From: Streptomyces sp. STR69
GTDB lineage: Bacteria > Actinomycetota > Actinomycetes > Streptomycetales > Streptomycetaceae
Length of the DNA stretch: 64,000 nucleotides
Reading direction: 5' to 3'
Assembly (NCBI RefSeq): GCF_024519455.1
Contig: NZ_JALJRY010000027.1
Span: forward strand, 1 to 64,000
Shown here: one piece after another, positions 40,426 through 49,237 of the stretch
Numbering within the stretch: the stretch's first letter is position 1
How the letters are laid out: each line of letters starts with the position of its first letter
The notes under the pieces: model-generated
The model's input: the letters and a program-made list of their open reading frames with translations, nothing else
Told to the model about the DNA's origin: nothing
Databases searched by the model: none
Program-made: the position numbers and the translations under genes

Positions 40426-40615
40426 AATTCTGCCGCGCAAGCAACAGTAGGGAGTCAAGTGGCCAGGGATGTCAAGGGTGTTGAGTGCGGCATTCGAGCG
40501 CAATAGCGGGGATTTCTCCGGCATCGAACGCACAGGGCCTTCATATTTCCGCGAGGTCTCACTTCGGAAAAGACCGACAACCTACCCTGCATTCGATCTT
40601 GCTCTGTCGACCGGA

Positions 40616-40631
40616 AGTGGACTATACCTGT
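40616..40631. promoter_or_regulatory. DasR-responsive element (dre) ahead of ngcE
   Basis: AGTGGACTATACCTGT fits the DasR consensus AGTGGTCTAGACCACT at 12 of 16 positions, including the AGTGG and ACC cores. It lies 98 bases before ngcE. DasR is the GlcN-6-P-responsive GntR repressor of amino-sugar uptake. The rest of the 340-base gap (40389-40728) shows no gene. Confidence 0.75.
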
Positions 40632-40728
40632 CGGCGTTCCACCCCTGCACGAACCAGCTCGACCTGACCGCGGTGCCGGGGAGGATCCGGTTCACCGCCT
40701 GAGTCCTGGAGAAGGCGAGGACTTGAGC

Positions 40729-42195
40729 ATGGGATCCACTTCCGCCGAGAACCGTTTTTCCGACAGCACCGGCGCACAGGGCGTCGGCCGCCGAGATCTG
40801 ATCAAGAGGTCGGCCGCACTCGGCCTGATCTCCGTTCCGGCCATGAGCTTCCTGTCGGCCTGTGCGAGCAGCGACAGCGGCTCGGACAAGAAGGCCAAGG
40901 CGGGCACGAAGACCGCGAAGAACCCGCTGGCGGTGAACGACACCGCACAGATGGAGTTCGTGCTCTTCGACGGCGGCTTCGGAAAGGAGTACGCCGAGGA
41001 CGCCGTCAAGATCTACGAGCAGAACTTCCCCAAGGCGAAGGTCAAGTTCTCCGCCACCCAGAAGATCCAGTCGACGCTGCAGCCCCGCTTCAACCAGGGC
41101 ACCCCGCCGGACCTGATCGACAACTCCGGTGCCGAGCAGATGGACATGGGTGTCCTCGTCGGCAAGAAGCAGCTCAGCGACCTCACCCCGCTGCTGGACG
41201 CGCCCTCCTACGACGACCCGTCGAAGAAGGTCCGCGACACCTTGCGGCCCGGCATCGTCGAGATGGGCCAGTTCGACGGCGACCCGGTCTGGATCATGTA
41301 CTACGCCTACACCGTGTACGGCGTCTGGTACTCGCAGAAGGCCCTGGACGCGCTCGACGAGAAGTACCCCGAGACCTGGGACCAGATGCTCGCGGTCTGC
41401 GAGAAGGCCAAGAAGAAGGGCATGGCGGGCTGGACCTACGCGGGCAAGTACCCGTACTACCTCCCGTTCTCGCTCTACCCGATGATCGGCAAGGTCGGCG
41501 GCCGTGAGGTCCTCGACGCGATCGACAACCTGGAGCCGAACGCCTGGAAGCACCCGGCTGTGAAGGCCTGTTTCGACGCCTACTACGAGCTGTTCAAGAA
41601 GGGCTACATCCTCAAGGGCACGCCCGGTATCGACCACATCCAGTCGCAGACCGCGTGGGCGGAGGGCAAGGCGCTGTTCATCCCGAACGGCTCCTGGGTG
41701 GAGAACGAGTCCGCCAACGTCATCCCCAAGGACTTCAACCTCGCCGTCTCCGCGCCGACCGGCATCGACAGCTCCGACAAGATGCCCTTCGGCACCATCT
41801 GGGCGTCCGGCGGTGAACCCTTCATCGTCCCGGCCAAGGCGGCCAACGCGGCGGGCGGCATGGAGCAGTTGCGCATCATGCTCAGCGAGGCCTCGTCGAA
41901 GAACTTCACCAGCAAGGTGAAGTCACTGACCGCGTACAACGGCGGCACCGACGGGATCACCCTCACGCCGGGCCTCACCTCCGGTGTGGCGGCGCTGAAG
42001 CTGGCCGGCGACAACGTGCTCAACCCGCGCCTTCAGGACTGGTACGTGCAGTTGCAGAAGGAGCAGATCGGTGTGGCGGGTCTCGGCGAGATGATGGCCG
42101 GACGGGCCACCCCGGCCGAGACCATCAAGAAGATCCAGGGCTTCGCCGACGCGGCGGCCAAGGACACGTCGATCAAGCACTACAAGCACCAGTGA
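40729..42195 (+). CDS. ngcE: NgcE-type GlcNAc/chitobiose ABC transporter binding lipoprotein
   Basis: 488 residues. A Tat-type signal (GVGRRDLIKRSAALG) ends in a lipobox (FLSAC), so it is an exported lipoprotein. The rest is a family 1 solute-binding fold; PRFNQGTPPDLIDNSGAEQM and VWIMYYAYTVYGVWYSQ are characteristic of NgcE as I remember it. It delivers N-acetylglucosamine or N,N'-diacetylchitobiose to the NgcFG permease. The ATG at 40729 is preferred to the TTG two codons earlier. No ATPase is encoded nearby; the shared MsiK ATPase normally serves these importers. Confidence 0.9.
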   Translation: MGSTSAENRFSDSTGAQGVGRRDLIKRSAALGLISVPAMSFLSACASSDSGSDKKAKAGTKTAKNPLAVNDTAQMEFVLFDGGFGKEYAEDAVKIYEQNFPKAKVKFSATQKIQSTLQPRFNQGTPPDLIDNSGAEQMDMGVLVGKKQLSDLTPLLDAPSYDDPSKKVRDTLRPGIVEMGQFDGDPVWIMYYAYTVYGVWYSQKALDALDEKYPETWDQMLAVCEKAKKKGMAGWTYAGKYPYYLPFSLYPMIGKVGGREVLDAIDNLEPNAWKHPAVKACFDAYYELFKKGYILKGTPGIDHIQSQTAWAEGKALFIPNGSWVENESANVIPKDFNLAVSAPTGIDSSDKMPFGTIWASGGEPFIVPAKAANAAGGMEQLRIMLSEASSKNFTSKVKSLTAYNGGTDGITLTPGLTSGVAALKLAGDNVLNPRLQDWYVQLQKEQIGVAGLGEMMAGRATPAETIKKIQGFADAAAKDTSIKHYKHQ

Positions 42196-42244
42196 GGATC
42201 CGTCACCAGCGGCGGCGCCCGCCCAGAGAACGGGGTCGGTAGCA

Positions 42245-43171
42245 ATGCAGCACGGCAAGTACCGGTTCATCGTGGGGTTCCTGACCGTTCCCCTCGGGCT
42301 GTACGTGCTTTTCGTCGTATGGCCCTTCATCCAGTCCATCTACTATTCGTTCACGGACTGGACGGGGCTGAGCCCGGAATTCAAAATGGTCGGCTTCGAC
42401 AACTACAAGAGAATGTTCCACGACGAGATCTTCTGGAAATCGTTGCAGCACAGTCTCCTGTTCGCGTTGGTGCTGCCGCTGGTGACGATCAGTCTGGCGC
42501 TGTTCTTCGCTTTCATGATCAATGTGGGCGGACGGCGCCGGACGGGCGGCCCGGTGGTCTCGGGCGTCCGCGGCTCCTCCTTCTACAAGATCGTCTATTT
42601 CTTCCCGCAGGTCCTCTCGATCGCGATCGTCGCCCTGTTGTTCGCCTTCGCGTACAACCCGGACAGCGGCGCGATCAACTCCTTTCTCCGCGGGATCGGA
42701 CTCGGCAGCATCCAGCCGCTGTGGCTCGGCGATCCGAGCCTCGCGCTGTGGTGTGTGATGGCGGTCCTCGTCTGGTCCACGGTCGGCTTCTTCGTGGTCC
42801 TCTTCTCCGCCGGTATGGCGTCCATTCCTGCGGAGTTGTACGAGGCGGCGCTGCTCGACGGCGCCAACCGGATGACCACGTTCTTCCGCCTCACCCTGCC
42901 GCTTTTGTGGGACACCGTGATGTCCGGCTGGGTCTACATGGGCATCCTGGCGCTGGGTGCCGAGTCGTTCGCGGTCGTACAGATCATGACGACCGGACCG
43001 GGCGGTCCCGACTACTCGACCACCGTCATGGTCCTGTACGTGTACCAGAAGGCGTTCCGAGACGGACAGGCCGCCTACGCGACCACCATCGGCGTCGCCC
43101 TGCTCGTCGTCACGCTGGCCTTCGCGGCGATCGTGATGCGACTGGGCCGCCGTGAGCGGCTGGAGTTTTGA
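42245..43171 (+). CDS. ngcF: NgcF-type ABC transporter permease
   Basis: 308 residues, six predicted transmembrane helices, with the MalF-like EAA loop (EAALLDGANRMTTFFRLTLP) that docks the ATPase. It begins 49 bases after ngcE and its stop lies 4 bases before the ngcG start. It forms the membrane channel with NgcG. Confidence 0.92.
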   Translation: MQHGKYRFIVGFLTVPLGLYVLFVVWPFIQSIYYSFTDWTGLSPEFKMVGFDNYKRMFHDEIFWKSLQHSLLFALVLPLVTISLALFFAFMINVGGRRRTGGPVVSGVRGSSFYKIVYFFPQVLSIAIVALLFAFAYNPDSGAINSFLRGIGLGSIQPLWLGDPSLALWCVMAVLVWSTVGFFVVLFSAGMASIPAELYEAALLDGANRMTTFFRLTLPLLWDTVMSGWVYMGILALGAESFAVVQIMTTGPGGPDYSTTVMVLYVYQKAFRDGQAAYATTIGVALLVVTLAFAAIVMRLGRRERLEF

Positions 43172-43175
43172 TCAC

Positions 43176-44105
43176 ATGAAGACGACCGAGACCCCCGCCC
43201 CCGTGCCGGCCGAGCCCGGTGTCCCCGTCGCCAAGGTCGGCACATCCGCCGGGGACCCGCCGAAGCGGAAGAAGAAGAAAGAGGGCAGAGTCCTCAATGT
43301 CTTCTCGCACGGCATGCTCATCCTGTGGGCCTTCATGGTCGTCCTGCCGCTCCTCTGGGCGGTGATGACGTCCTTCAAGAGCGACAGCGCCATCTTCAGC
43401 TCGCCCTGGGCACTGCCGGACAAACTGCACTTCGACAACTGGGCGCGCGCCTGGACCGACGCCAACATGAGCGACTACTTCTTCAACACCATTCTGGTGG
43501 TGGGTGGTTCACTCATCGGCACGCTGGTGCTCGGTTCGATGGCCGCGTACGTGCTCGCCCGGTTCGACTTCCCGGGCAACCGCTTCATCTACTTCCTCTT
43601 CATCGGCGGCATGAGCTTCCCGATCATGCTGGCCCTGGTCCCGCTGTTCTACGTCGTCAACAACATGGGGTTGCTCAACACGATCCACGGGCTGATCCTG
43701 GTCTACATCGCGTACTCGCTGCCGTTCACGGTCTTCTTCCTGACCGCGTTCTTCCGCACGCTGCCCACCTCGGTGGCGGAGGCGGCGTTCGTGGACGGGG
43801 CCTCGCACACCCGGACGTTCTTCCAGATCATGCTGCCGATGGCCAAGCCGGGCCTGATCAGCGTGGGGATCTTCAACTTCCTGGGGCAGTGGAACCAGTA
43901 CATGCTGCCGACGGTCCTGAACACCGACCCGGACAAGCGGGTCCTCACCCAGGGCCTGGTGCAGCTCGCCGCCAGCCAGGGCTACAAGGGCGACTGGTCC
44001 GGTCTCTTCGCCGGTCTGGTGATGGCGATGCTTCCGGTACTTGCTGCATACATCGTCTTCCAGCGTCAGGTGGTGCAGGGGCTGACGGCGGGAGCTCTCA
44101 AGTAG
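43176..44105 (+). CDS. ngcG: NgcG-type ABC transporter permease
   Basis: 309 residues, six transmembrane helices after a Lys-rich cytosolic N-terminus; EAA loop at EAAFVDGASHTRTFFQIMLP. The ATG at 43176 is used; a GTG at 43152 would overlap ngcF. It completes the ngcEFG importer and is followed by a hairpin. Confidence 0.92.
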   Translation: MKTTETPAPVPAEPGVPVAKVGTSAGDPPKRKKKKEGRVLNVFSHGMLILWAFMVVLPLLWAVMTSFKSDSAIFSSPWALPDKLHFDNWARAWTDANMSDYFFNTILVVGGSLIGTLVLGSMAAYVLARFDFPGNRFIYFLFIGGMSFPIMLALVPLFYVVNNMGLLNTIHGLILVYIAYSLPFTVFFLTAFFRTLPTSVAEAAFVDGASHTRTFFQIMLPMAKPGLISVGIFNFLGQWNQYMLPTVLNTDPDKRVLTQGLVQLAASQGYKGDWSGLFAGLVMAMLPVLAAYIVFQRQVVQGLTAGALK

Positions 44106-44128
44106 CGCCCCGCTAGGGGCTCGTGCGT

Positions 44129-44152
44129 GCCGCTCCAGGCCTCTGGGGCGGC
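44129..44152 (+). terminator. Hairpin after ngcG
   Basis: 10-bp stem GCCGCTCCAG / CTGGGGCGGC (one G-T pair), 4-base loop, 24 bases after the stop. Confidence 0.65.
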
Positions 44153-44287
44153 CTGCACGCATGTGTGCAACTACCCGGATGCGGTTCAACCTCTTGACGG
44201 GAGGCGGCCCTAACGGCTCAGCTTAGAGTTCACTAGTTGGACATAGACGGGGCCTCATCGATGCGGTCCCGCGCGCAGGAGGTCGTC

Positions 44288-45487
44288 GTGGAGACTCCGG
44301 GGTCGCAGTCGTCGCTGCACCGAGCGAATCTAGAGCGGGTCGTGCGAGCGGTGCGGCTGGCCGGGTCGCTCACGCAGGCGGAGATCGCGAGGACGACGGG
44401 TCTGTCCGCTGCGACGGTCTCCAACATCGTGCGCGAGCTCAAGGACGGCGGAACGGTCGAGGTCACCCCCACCTCGGCGGGCGGTCGCCGGGCCCGCAGC
44501 GTGTCGCTGAGCGGGGATGCCGGCATCGTCATCGGTGTCGACTTCGGGCACACGCATTTGCGCGTCGCGGTCGGGAATCTCGCCCATCAGGTGCTGGCCG
44601 AGGAGTCCGAGCCCGTCGACGTGGACGCCTCCTCCACGCAGGGCTTCGACCGGGCGGAAGAGCTGGTCAACCGGCTGATCGCGGCGACCGGAGTGGACCG
44701 TTCCAAGATCGCCGGGGTGGGCCTCGGCGTACCCGGGCCGATCGACGTGGAATCGGGCACCCTGGGCTCCACCGCCATCCTCCCGGGCTGGACCGGCACC
44801 AGACCCGCCGAGGAGCTCGGCAGCCGTTTGGGCGTACCGGTGCACGTGGACAACGACGCCAACCTCGGCGCCCTCGGTGAGCTGGTCTGGGGCAGTGGCC
44901 GGGGGGTCAGGGACCTGGCGTACATCAAAGTCGCGAGCGGGGTCGGCGCGGGGCTGGTCATCAACGGCAAGATCTACCGGGGCCCGGGTGGCACAGCGGG
45001 AGAAATCGGGCATATTACTCTTGATGAGTCCGGCCCTGTCTGCCGTTGCGGAAACCGGGGCTGTCTGGAGACCTTCACGGCCGCGCGCTATGTGCTGCCG
45101 CTCCTCCAGGGCAGTCACGGCACCGACCTGACCATGGAAGGAGTCGTACGGCTGGCGCGGGACGGAGACCCGGGCTGTCGTCGGGTGATCGCCGACGTCG
45201 GCCGACACATCGGCAGTGGAGTCGCCAATCTCTGCAATTTGCTGAACCCGAGCCGAGTGGTCCTCGGTGGCGATCTCGCCGAGGCCGGTGAGCTGGTGCT
45301 CGGGCCGATCAGGGAGTCTGTCGGCCGCTATGCGATCCCCAGTGCGGCGCGTCAACTGTCCGTTCTCCCGGGTGCACTTGGAGGCCGTGCGGAGGTGCTC
45401 GGAGCGCTCGCTCTCGCACTAAGCGAGATGGGCGATTCGACCCTTTTGGACGGGTCGCTGACTGCGGCCACACCTGCCTTCACTTAG
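44288..45487 (+). CDS. rok7B7: ROK-family transcriptional regulator Rok7B7
   Basis: 399 residues. It has an N-terminal winged HTH (GSLTQAEIARTTGLSAATVS, then NIVREL) and a ROK sugar-kinase-like domain with the zinc motif CRCGNRGCLETF and ATP/sugar motifs GVDFGHTH and HVDNDANLGALGE. The GTG at 44288 follows AGGAGG by 5 bases; upstream in-frame starts lack a site. The position between ngcEFG and xylFGH is that of S. coelicolor rok7B7, known to me as a pleiotropic regulator of xylose transport, carbon control and antibiotic production. It probably represses xylFGH next door. Confidence 0.92.
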   Translation: METPGSQSSLHRANLERVVRAVRLAGSLTQAEIARTTGLSAATVSNIVRELKDGGTVEVTPTSAGGRRARSVSLSGDAGIVIGVDFGHTHLRVAVGNLAHQVLAEESEPVDVDASSTQGFDRAEELVNRLIAATGVDRSKIAGVGLGVPGPIDVESGTLGSTAILPGWTGTRPAEELGSRLGVPVHVDNDANLGALGELVWGSGRGVRDLAYIKVASGVGAGLVINGKIYRGPGGTAGEIGHITLDESGPVCRCGNRGCLETFTAARYVLPLLQGSHGTDLTMEGVVRLARDGDPGCRRVIADVGRHIGSGVANLCNLLNPSRVVLGGDLAEAGELVLGPIRESVGRYAIPSAARQLSVLPGALGGRAEVLGALALALSEMGDSTLLDGSLTAATPAFT

Positions 45488-45521
45488 AGAACGCACGACG
45501 CCGTTGCCATCTCGTTAAGTA

Positions 45522-45534
45522 TTTACTTCTTGAC
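45522..45534 (+). promoter_or_regulatory. Probable Rok7B7 binding site ahead of xylF
   Basis: TTTACTTCTTGAC agrees at all 13 positions with TTKAMKHSTTSAV, the Rok7B7 consensus as I recall it. It overlaps a small palindrome AAGTA-TT-TACTT (45517-45528). It lies 74 bases before the xylF start. Confidence 0.65.
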
Positions 45535-45607
45535 GTCGCACGCGTGGCCGAGTTGACTTCCAGCCACCTCGGCCGCAACGACGCGGCCTCGTCAGGGAGG
45601 TTACAAA

Positions 45608-46717
45608 GTGAACACGCGTATGCGTCGTGCCGCCGTTGCAGTCATCGCCACCACGATGGCGGTCTCGATGGCCGCCTGTGGCAAGGCCGGCGACGACAAG
45701 AAGTCCGACAGCAGCTCCTCCAGCTCCTCGGGCGGCACCAACGCCAAGATCGGTCTGCTCCTGCCCGACAGTGTCACCACGCGGTACGAGAAGTTCGACA
45801 AGCCGTACTTCGAGGCCAAGGTCAAGGCGCTCTGCGCCGGCTGCACCGTCGAGTACAACAACGCCAACGCCAGCGCGGCCACCCAGGCCCAGCAGGTCAG
45901 CAGCATGATCACCAAGGGCGTCAAGGTCATCGTGATCAGCGCCCAGGACTCCGCCGCGATCAAGTCCTCGATCCAGCAGGCGGTCAACAAGGGCATCAAG
46001 GTCGTCGCGTACGACCGTCTGGCCCAGGGCCCGGTCTCCGCGTACGTCTCCTTCGACAACGTGCAGGTCGGCAAGCTCCAGGGTGAGGCCCTCCTCGCCT
46101 CGCTGGGCTCGAAGGCCACCACGAAGTCGAAGATCGTCATGATCAACGGTGACGACGCCGACCCGAACGCCGCGATGTTCAAGAAGGGCGCCCACGAGGC
46201 CCTCGACGGCAAGGTCGACATCGCCTACGAGCAGTCCGGTCTGTGGAAGGACACCATCGCCGGGCAGAAGATGTCCGCGGCCATCACGCAGCTCGGTGCC
46301 AAGAACATCGCGGGCGTCTACTCCGCCAACGACGGCATGGCCGGTGGCATCGCCACGGTCCTCAAGGGCGCCAAGATCAGCGGCATCCCGCTGACGGGCC
46401 AGGACGCGGAGCTCGCCGGTATCCAGCGCATCGTCGCCGGTACCCAGTCCAGCACCGTCTACAAGGCCTTCAAGCCGGAGGCCGAGGCCGCCGCCACGCT
46501 CGCCGTGGACCTGGCGCAGGGCAAGAGCATCACCTCGCTCGCCACGACCACCCAGACCAGTGGCTCCGGCGACAAGGTGCCCTCGCAGCTGCTCGTCCCG
46601 GTGTCGGTCACCAAGGCCAACATCAAGGACACGGTCATCAAGGACGGTCTCTACACCGTCGCGCAGATCTGCACCTCGGAGTACGCCGCGGCGTGCAAGA
46701 CGGCCGGTCTGCAGTAA
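45608..46717 (+). CDS. xylF: XylF-type sugar-binding lipoprotein
   Basis: 369 residues. A signal peptide with lipobox (VSMAAC) and a Ser-rich linker precede a type I periplasmic-binding fold (IGLLLPDSVTTRYEKFDKPY; VYSANDGMAGGIATVLKGAK) of the xylose/ribose group. The GTG follows GGGAGG by about 8 bases. It is the first gene of xylFGH; a strong hairpin follows, which should make its transcript more abundant than the rest. Confidence 0.92.
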   Translation: MNTRMRRAAVAVIATTMAVSMAACGKAGDDKKSDSSSSSSSGGTNAKIGLLLPDSVTTRYEKFDKPYFEAKVKALCAGCTVEYNNANASAATQAQQVSSMITKGVKVIVISAQDSAAIKSSIQQAVNKGIKVVAYDRLAQGPVSAYVSFDNVQVGKLQGEALLASLGSKATTKSKIVMINGDDADPNAAMFKKGAHEALDGKVDIAYEQSGLWKDTIAGQKMSAAITQLGAKNIAGVYSANDGMAGGIATVLKGAKISGIPLTGQDAELAGIQRIVAGTQSSTVYKAFKPEAEAAATLAVDLAQGKSITSLATTTQTSGSGDKVPSQLLVPVSVTKANIKDTVIKDGLYTVAQICTSEYAAACKTAGLQ

Positions 46718-46746
46718 CCACCGCCCAGCGGTGACAAAGCCCCTTC

Positions 46747-46788
46747 GGCGTCCGCCCCACCTTCAAACCCCGCTGTGGGGCGGGCGCC
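46747..46788 (+). terminator. Intra-operon hairpin (attenuator) between xylF and xylG
   Basis: 14-bp stem GGCGTCCGCCCCAC / GTGGGGCGGGCGCC (one mismatch), 14-base loop, 30 bases after xylF. Such structures often stabilise the binding-protein message and limit read-through. Confidence 0.6.
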
Positions 46789-46935
46789 GATCGGAACCCG
46801 TGCGAACGCAGCCGTTGCCAACTGGCATCGGCCGCGCGCATGTTCATCTTGTAAATCTGTGCCTAGGCACAACCCTCCGCGGCTTTTGACAAGCGCGGCA
46901 TCCCCGCCGGTCAGGCGGCGAAGGAGATGGTTCAC

Positions 46936-47715
46936 GTGTCCGCTACGCCCGTGCTGGCGTTGCGCGGAGTCTCCAAGCGATTCGGTGCGGTGCAGGCCCT
47001 CACCGACGTAGAGCTGGAGGTCCACCCCGGAGAAGTCGTCGCACTGGTCGGCGACAACGGCGCGGGAAAGTCCACCCTGGTGAAGACCATCGCCGGGGTA
47101 CACCCCATCGATGAGGGAGTCATCGAATGGGAGGGCAACCCGGTCAGCATCAACAAGCCGCACGACGCCCAGGGACTCGGCGTCGCGACGGTCTACCAGG
47201 ACCTCGCGCTGTGCGACAACCTCGATGTCGTCGGCAACCTCTACCTCGGTCGTGAGCTGCTTCGCCGTGGCGTCATCGACGAGGTCACGATGGAGAAGAA
47301 CTCCCGCGAGCTGCTGAGCACGCTCTCCATCCGCATCCCGAGCGTGCGCATCCCGATCGCCAGCCTCTCCGGTGGCCAGCGACAGGTCGTCGCCATCGCC
47401 CGCGCGCTGATCGGTGACCCCAAGGTCGTCATCCTCGACGAGCCCACCGCCGCCCTCGGCGTCGAGCAGACCGCGCAGGTCCTCGACCTGGTCGAGCGGC
47501 TGCGCGAGCGCAACCTCGGCGTCATCCTCATCAGCCACAACATGGCCGACGTCAAGGCGGTCGCCGACACCGTCAACGTGCTGCGGCTGGGCAAGAACAA
47601 CGGCTCCTTCCCGGTGAAGGACACCAGTCAGGAAACGATCATCGCCGCGATCACCGGTGCCACGGACAACGCCGTGACCCGTCGTGCGGTGCGCAGCACG
47701 GAGGCGGCAAAGTGA
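46936..47715 (+). CDS. xylG: XylG-type sugar ABC transporter ATPase, single domain
   Basis: 259 residues with Walker A (GDNGAGKST), ABC signature (SLSGGQRQ), Walker B (VVILDEP) and switch His (ILISHNMAD). It has one nucleotide-binding domain, whereas E. coli XylG and RbsA have two fused (about 500 residues). The GTG at 46936 follows GAAGGAG; the ATG at 46927 is too close to that site. It overlaps xylH (GTGA). Confidence 0.92.
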   Translation: MSATPVLALRGVSKRFGAVQALTDVELEVHPGEVVALVGDNGAGKSTLVKTIAGVHPIDEGVIEWEGNPVSINKPHDAQGLGVATVYQDLALCDNLDVVGNLYLGRELLRRGVIDEVTMEKNSRELLSTLSIRIPSVRIPIASLSGGQRQVVAIARALIGDPKVVILDEPTAALGVEQTAQVLDLVERLRERNLGVILISHNMADVKAVADTVNVLRLGKNNGSFPVKDTSQETIIAAITGATDNAVTRRAVRSTEAAK

Positions 47716-49031
47716 GCGACACGTCAGGCACCGTGAAGAAGGACGCGGTCGAACCGACCGCCGCGGCCCCGGCCGACGACCCCACGGCAGCGGCCGGTGC
47801 CGCCACCGCCCTCGACCCGCGTCTGCTGGTCCGCGAAGAGGGCTACAAGGGCTACGTCACCGAGTTCAAGCGCAAGGTCAAGGGCGGTGAACTCGGCTCC
47901 CTGCCGGTCATCGCCGGCCTGATCGTCATCGGCATCATCTTCCAGTCGCAGAACAGCCGGTTCCTGAGCGCGGACAACCTGTCCAACATCAGCTACTACC
48001 TGTCGGCCACCGGCATGCTCGCCATCGGCCTGGTCTTCGTGCTGCTGCTCGGCGAGATCGACCTGTCCGTCGGCTCGGTCAGCGGTCTGGCGTCCACCCT
48101 GTTCGCCGTCTTCGTGGTCAACCACGGGATGAACGGCTGGCTGGCGCTGGTCCTGACCATCGTCACCGGCGTAGGCATCGGCGCGCTGCACGGCTTCTTC
48201 TTCGCGAGGATCGGCGTACCGGCGTTCGTCGTCACCCTGGCCGGCTTCCTCGGCTGGAACGGTCTGATGCTGTGGCTGCTCGGTTCGAGCGGCACCATCA
48301 ACATCCCGGACGAGGGCCCGGTGCACCTGCTCGGCCAGGGTTCCTTCTTCATGGACCAGTCGATCGCCGGCGCCTACATCCTGGCCGCGCTCGGCGTCGG
48401 CTCCCTGGCCTACGGTTCGCTCGTCGAGCAGCGCCGCCGCAAGGCCGCCGGGGTGCCCTTCCGGCCCACCAGCGAGATCGCGCTGCGGGTCGGTCTGCTC
48501 GCCGTGGCCGCGTTCGTCACCGCGGCGGTGCTGAACTCGTCGGCCGGTGTCTCCAACTCGCTGGTGATCTTCCTCGCCTCCCTGGTGATCGTGGACTTCG
48601 TGCTCCGCCGTACCCCGTACGGCCGCAAGGTCTTCGCGGTCGGCGGCGGCATCGAGGCCGCGCGCCGTGCCGGTATCAACGTGTCCATGATCCGTATCAC
48701 CGTGTTCGCCATCTCCGGCGGCTTCGCGGCGGTCGGCGGTATGTTCTTCGCCGGCCAGACCCAGAGCGCCACGCTCAACGCCGGCGGCGGCAACACCCTG
48801 ATGCTGGCCATCGCGGCGGCGGTCATCGGCGGGACGAGCCTCTTCGGTGGCCGCGGCACCGTCTGGTCCGCCCTGCTGGGCATGCTCGTCATCCAGTCGA
48901 TCCAGACCGGTCTCGACCTGCTCAACATGAACACGTCGATCCAGTACATGATCACGGGCGGCGTTCTGCTCGGCGCGGTCGTCATCGACTCGGTGTCCCG
49001 CAAGAGCCAGAAGGCGGCAGGTCGCGGCTGA
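47712..49031 (+). CDS. xylH: XylH-type sugar ABC transporter permease
   Basis: 439 residues, about ten membrane helices after a cytosolic N-terminal extension of about 65 residues. LVFVLLLGEIDLSVGSVSGL is the BPD_transp_2 signature of ribose/xylose permeases; GGTSLFGGRGTVWSALLGML is the conserved late loop. It is the last gene of xylFGH, translationally coupled to xylG and followed by a strong terminator. Confidence 0.93.
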   Translation: MSDTSGTVKKDAVEPTAAAPADDPTAAAGAATALDPRLLVREEGYKGYVTEFKRKVKGGELGSLPVIAGLIVIGIIFQSQNSRFLSADNLSNISYYLSATGMLAIGLVFVLLLGEIDLSVGSVSGLASTLFAVFVVNHGMNGWLALVLTIVTGVGIGALHGFFFARIGVPAFVVTLAGFLGWNGLMLWLLGSSGTINIPDEGPVHLLGQGSFFMDQSIAGAYILAALGVGSLAYGSLVEQRRRKAAGVPFRPTSEIALRVGLLAVAAFVTAAVLNSSAGVSNSLVIFLASLVIVDFVLRRTPYGRKVFAVGGGIEAARRAGINVSMIRITVFAISGGFAAVGGMFFAGQTQSATLNAGGGNTLMLAIAAAVIGGTSLFGGRGTVWSALLGMLVIQSIQTGLDLLNMNTSIQYMITGGVLLGAVVIDSVSRKSQKAAGRG

Positions 49032-49050
49032 CCTGCGCCCTTCCCGACCA

Positions 49051-49080
49051 GTGCCCGGTACCGATCGCGGTACCGGGCAC
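49051..49080 (+). terminator. Terminator after xylH
   Basis: Perfect 12-bp stem GTGCCCGGTACC / GGTACCGGGCAC, 6-base loop, 20 bases after the stop. Confidence 0.85.
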
Positions 49081-49237
49081 CGTCATGCGGTGGGAAAGGT
49101 CGTAGGAAAGCCTGTTCTTGGGTACAGCCGATCGCGTGACGTATGACGCACAGCCCGGGCGCGGTCCGCAAAGGCGGAACATTAGACTCGACAAGCCCGG
49201 CAACAGCTCGATCAGCTCTACTCGCAAGGAGGCACGG

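Noticed and set aside
40389..40427. Longer start for the second GH92 protein (ATG at 40427)
   Set aside because: It lies within a LacI-type operator and lacks a ribosome site; the ATG at 40388 has GGAGGA and opens the signal peptide.
36924..40484. 1,186-codon plus-strand frame opposite the second GH92 gene
   Set aside because: Antisense shadow; the minus strand carries all GH92 motifs.
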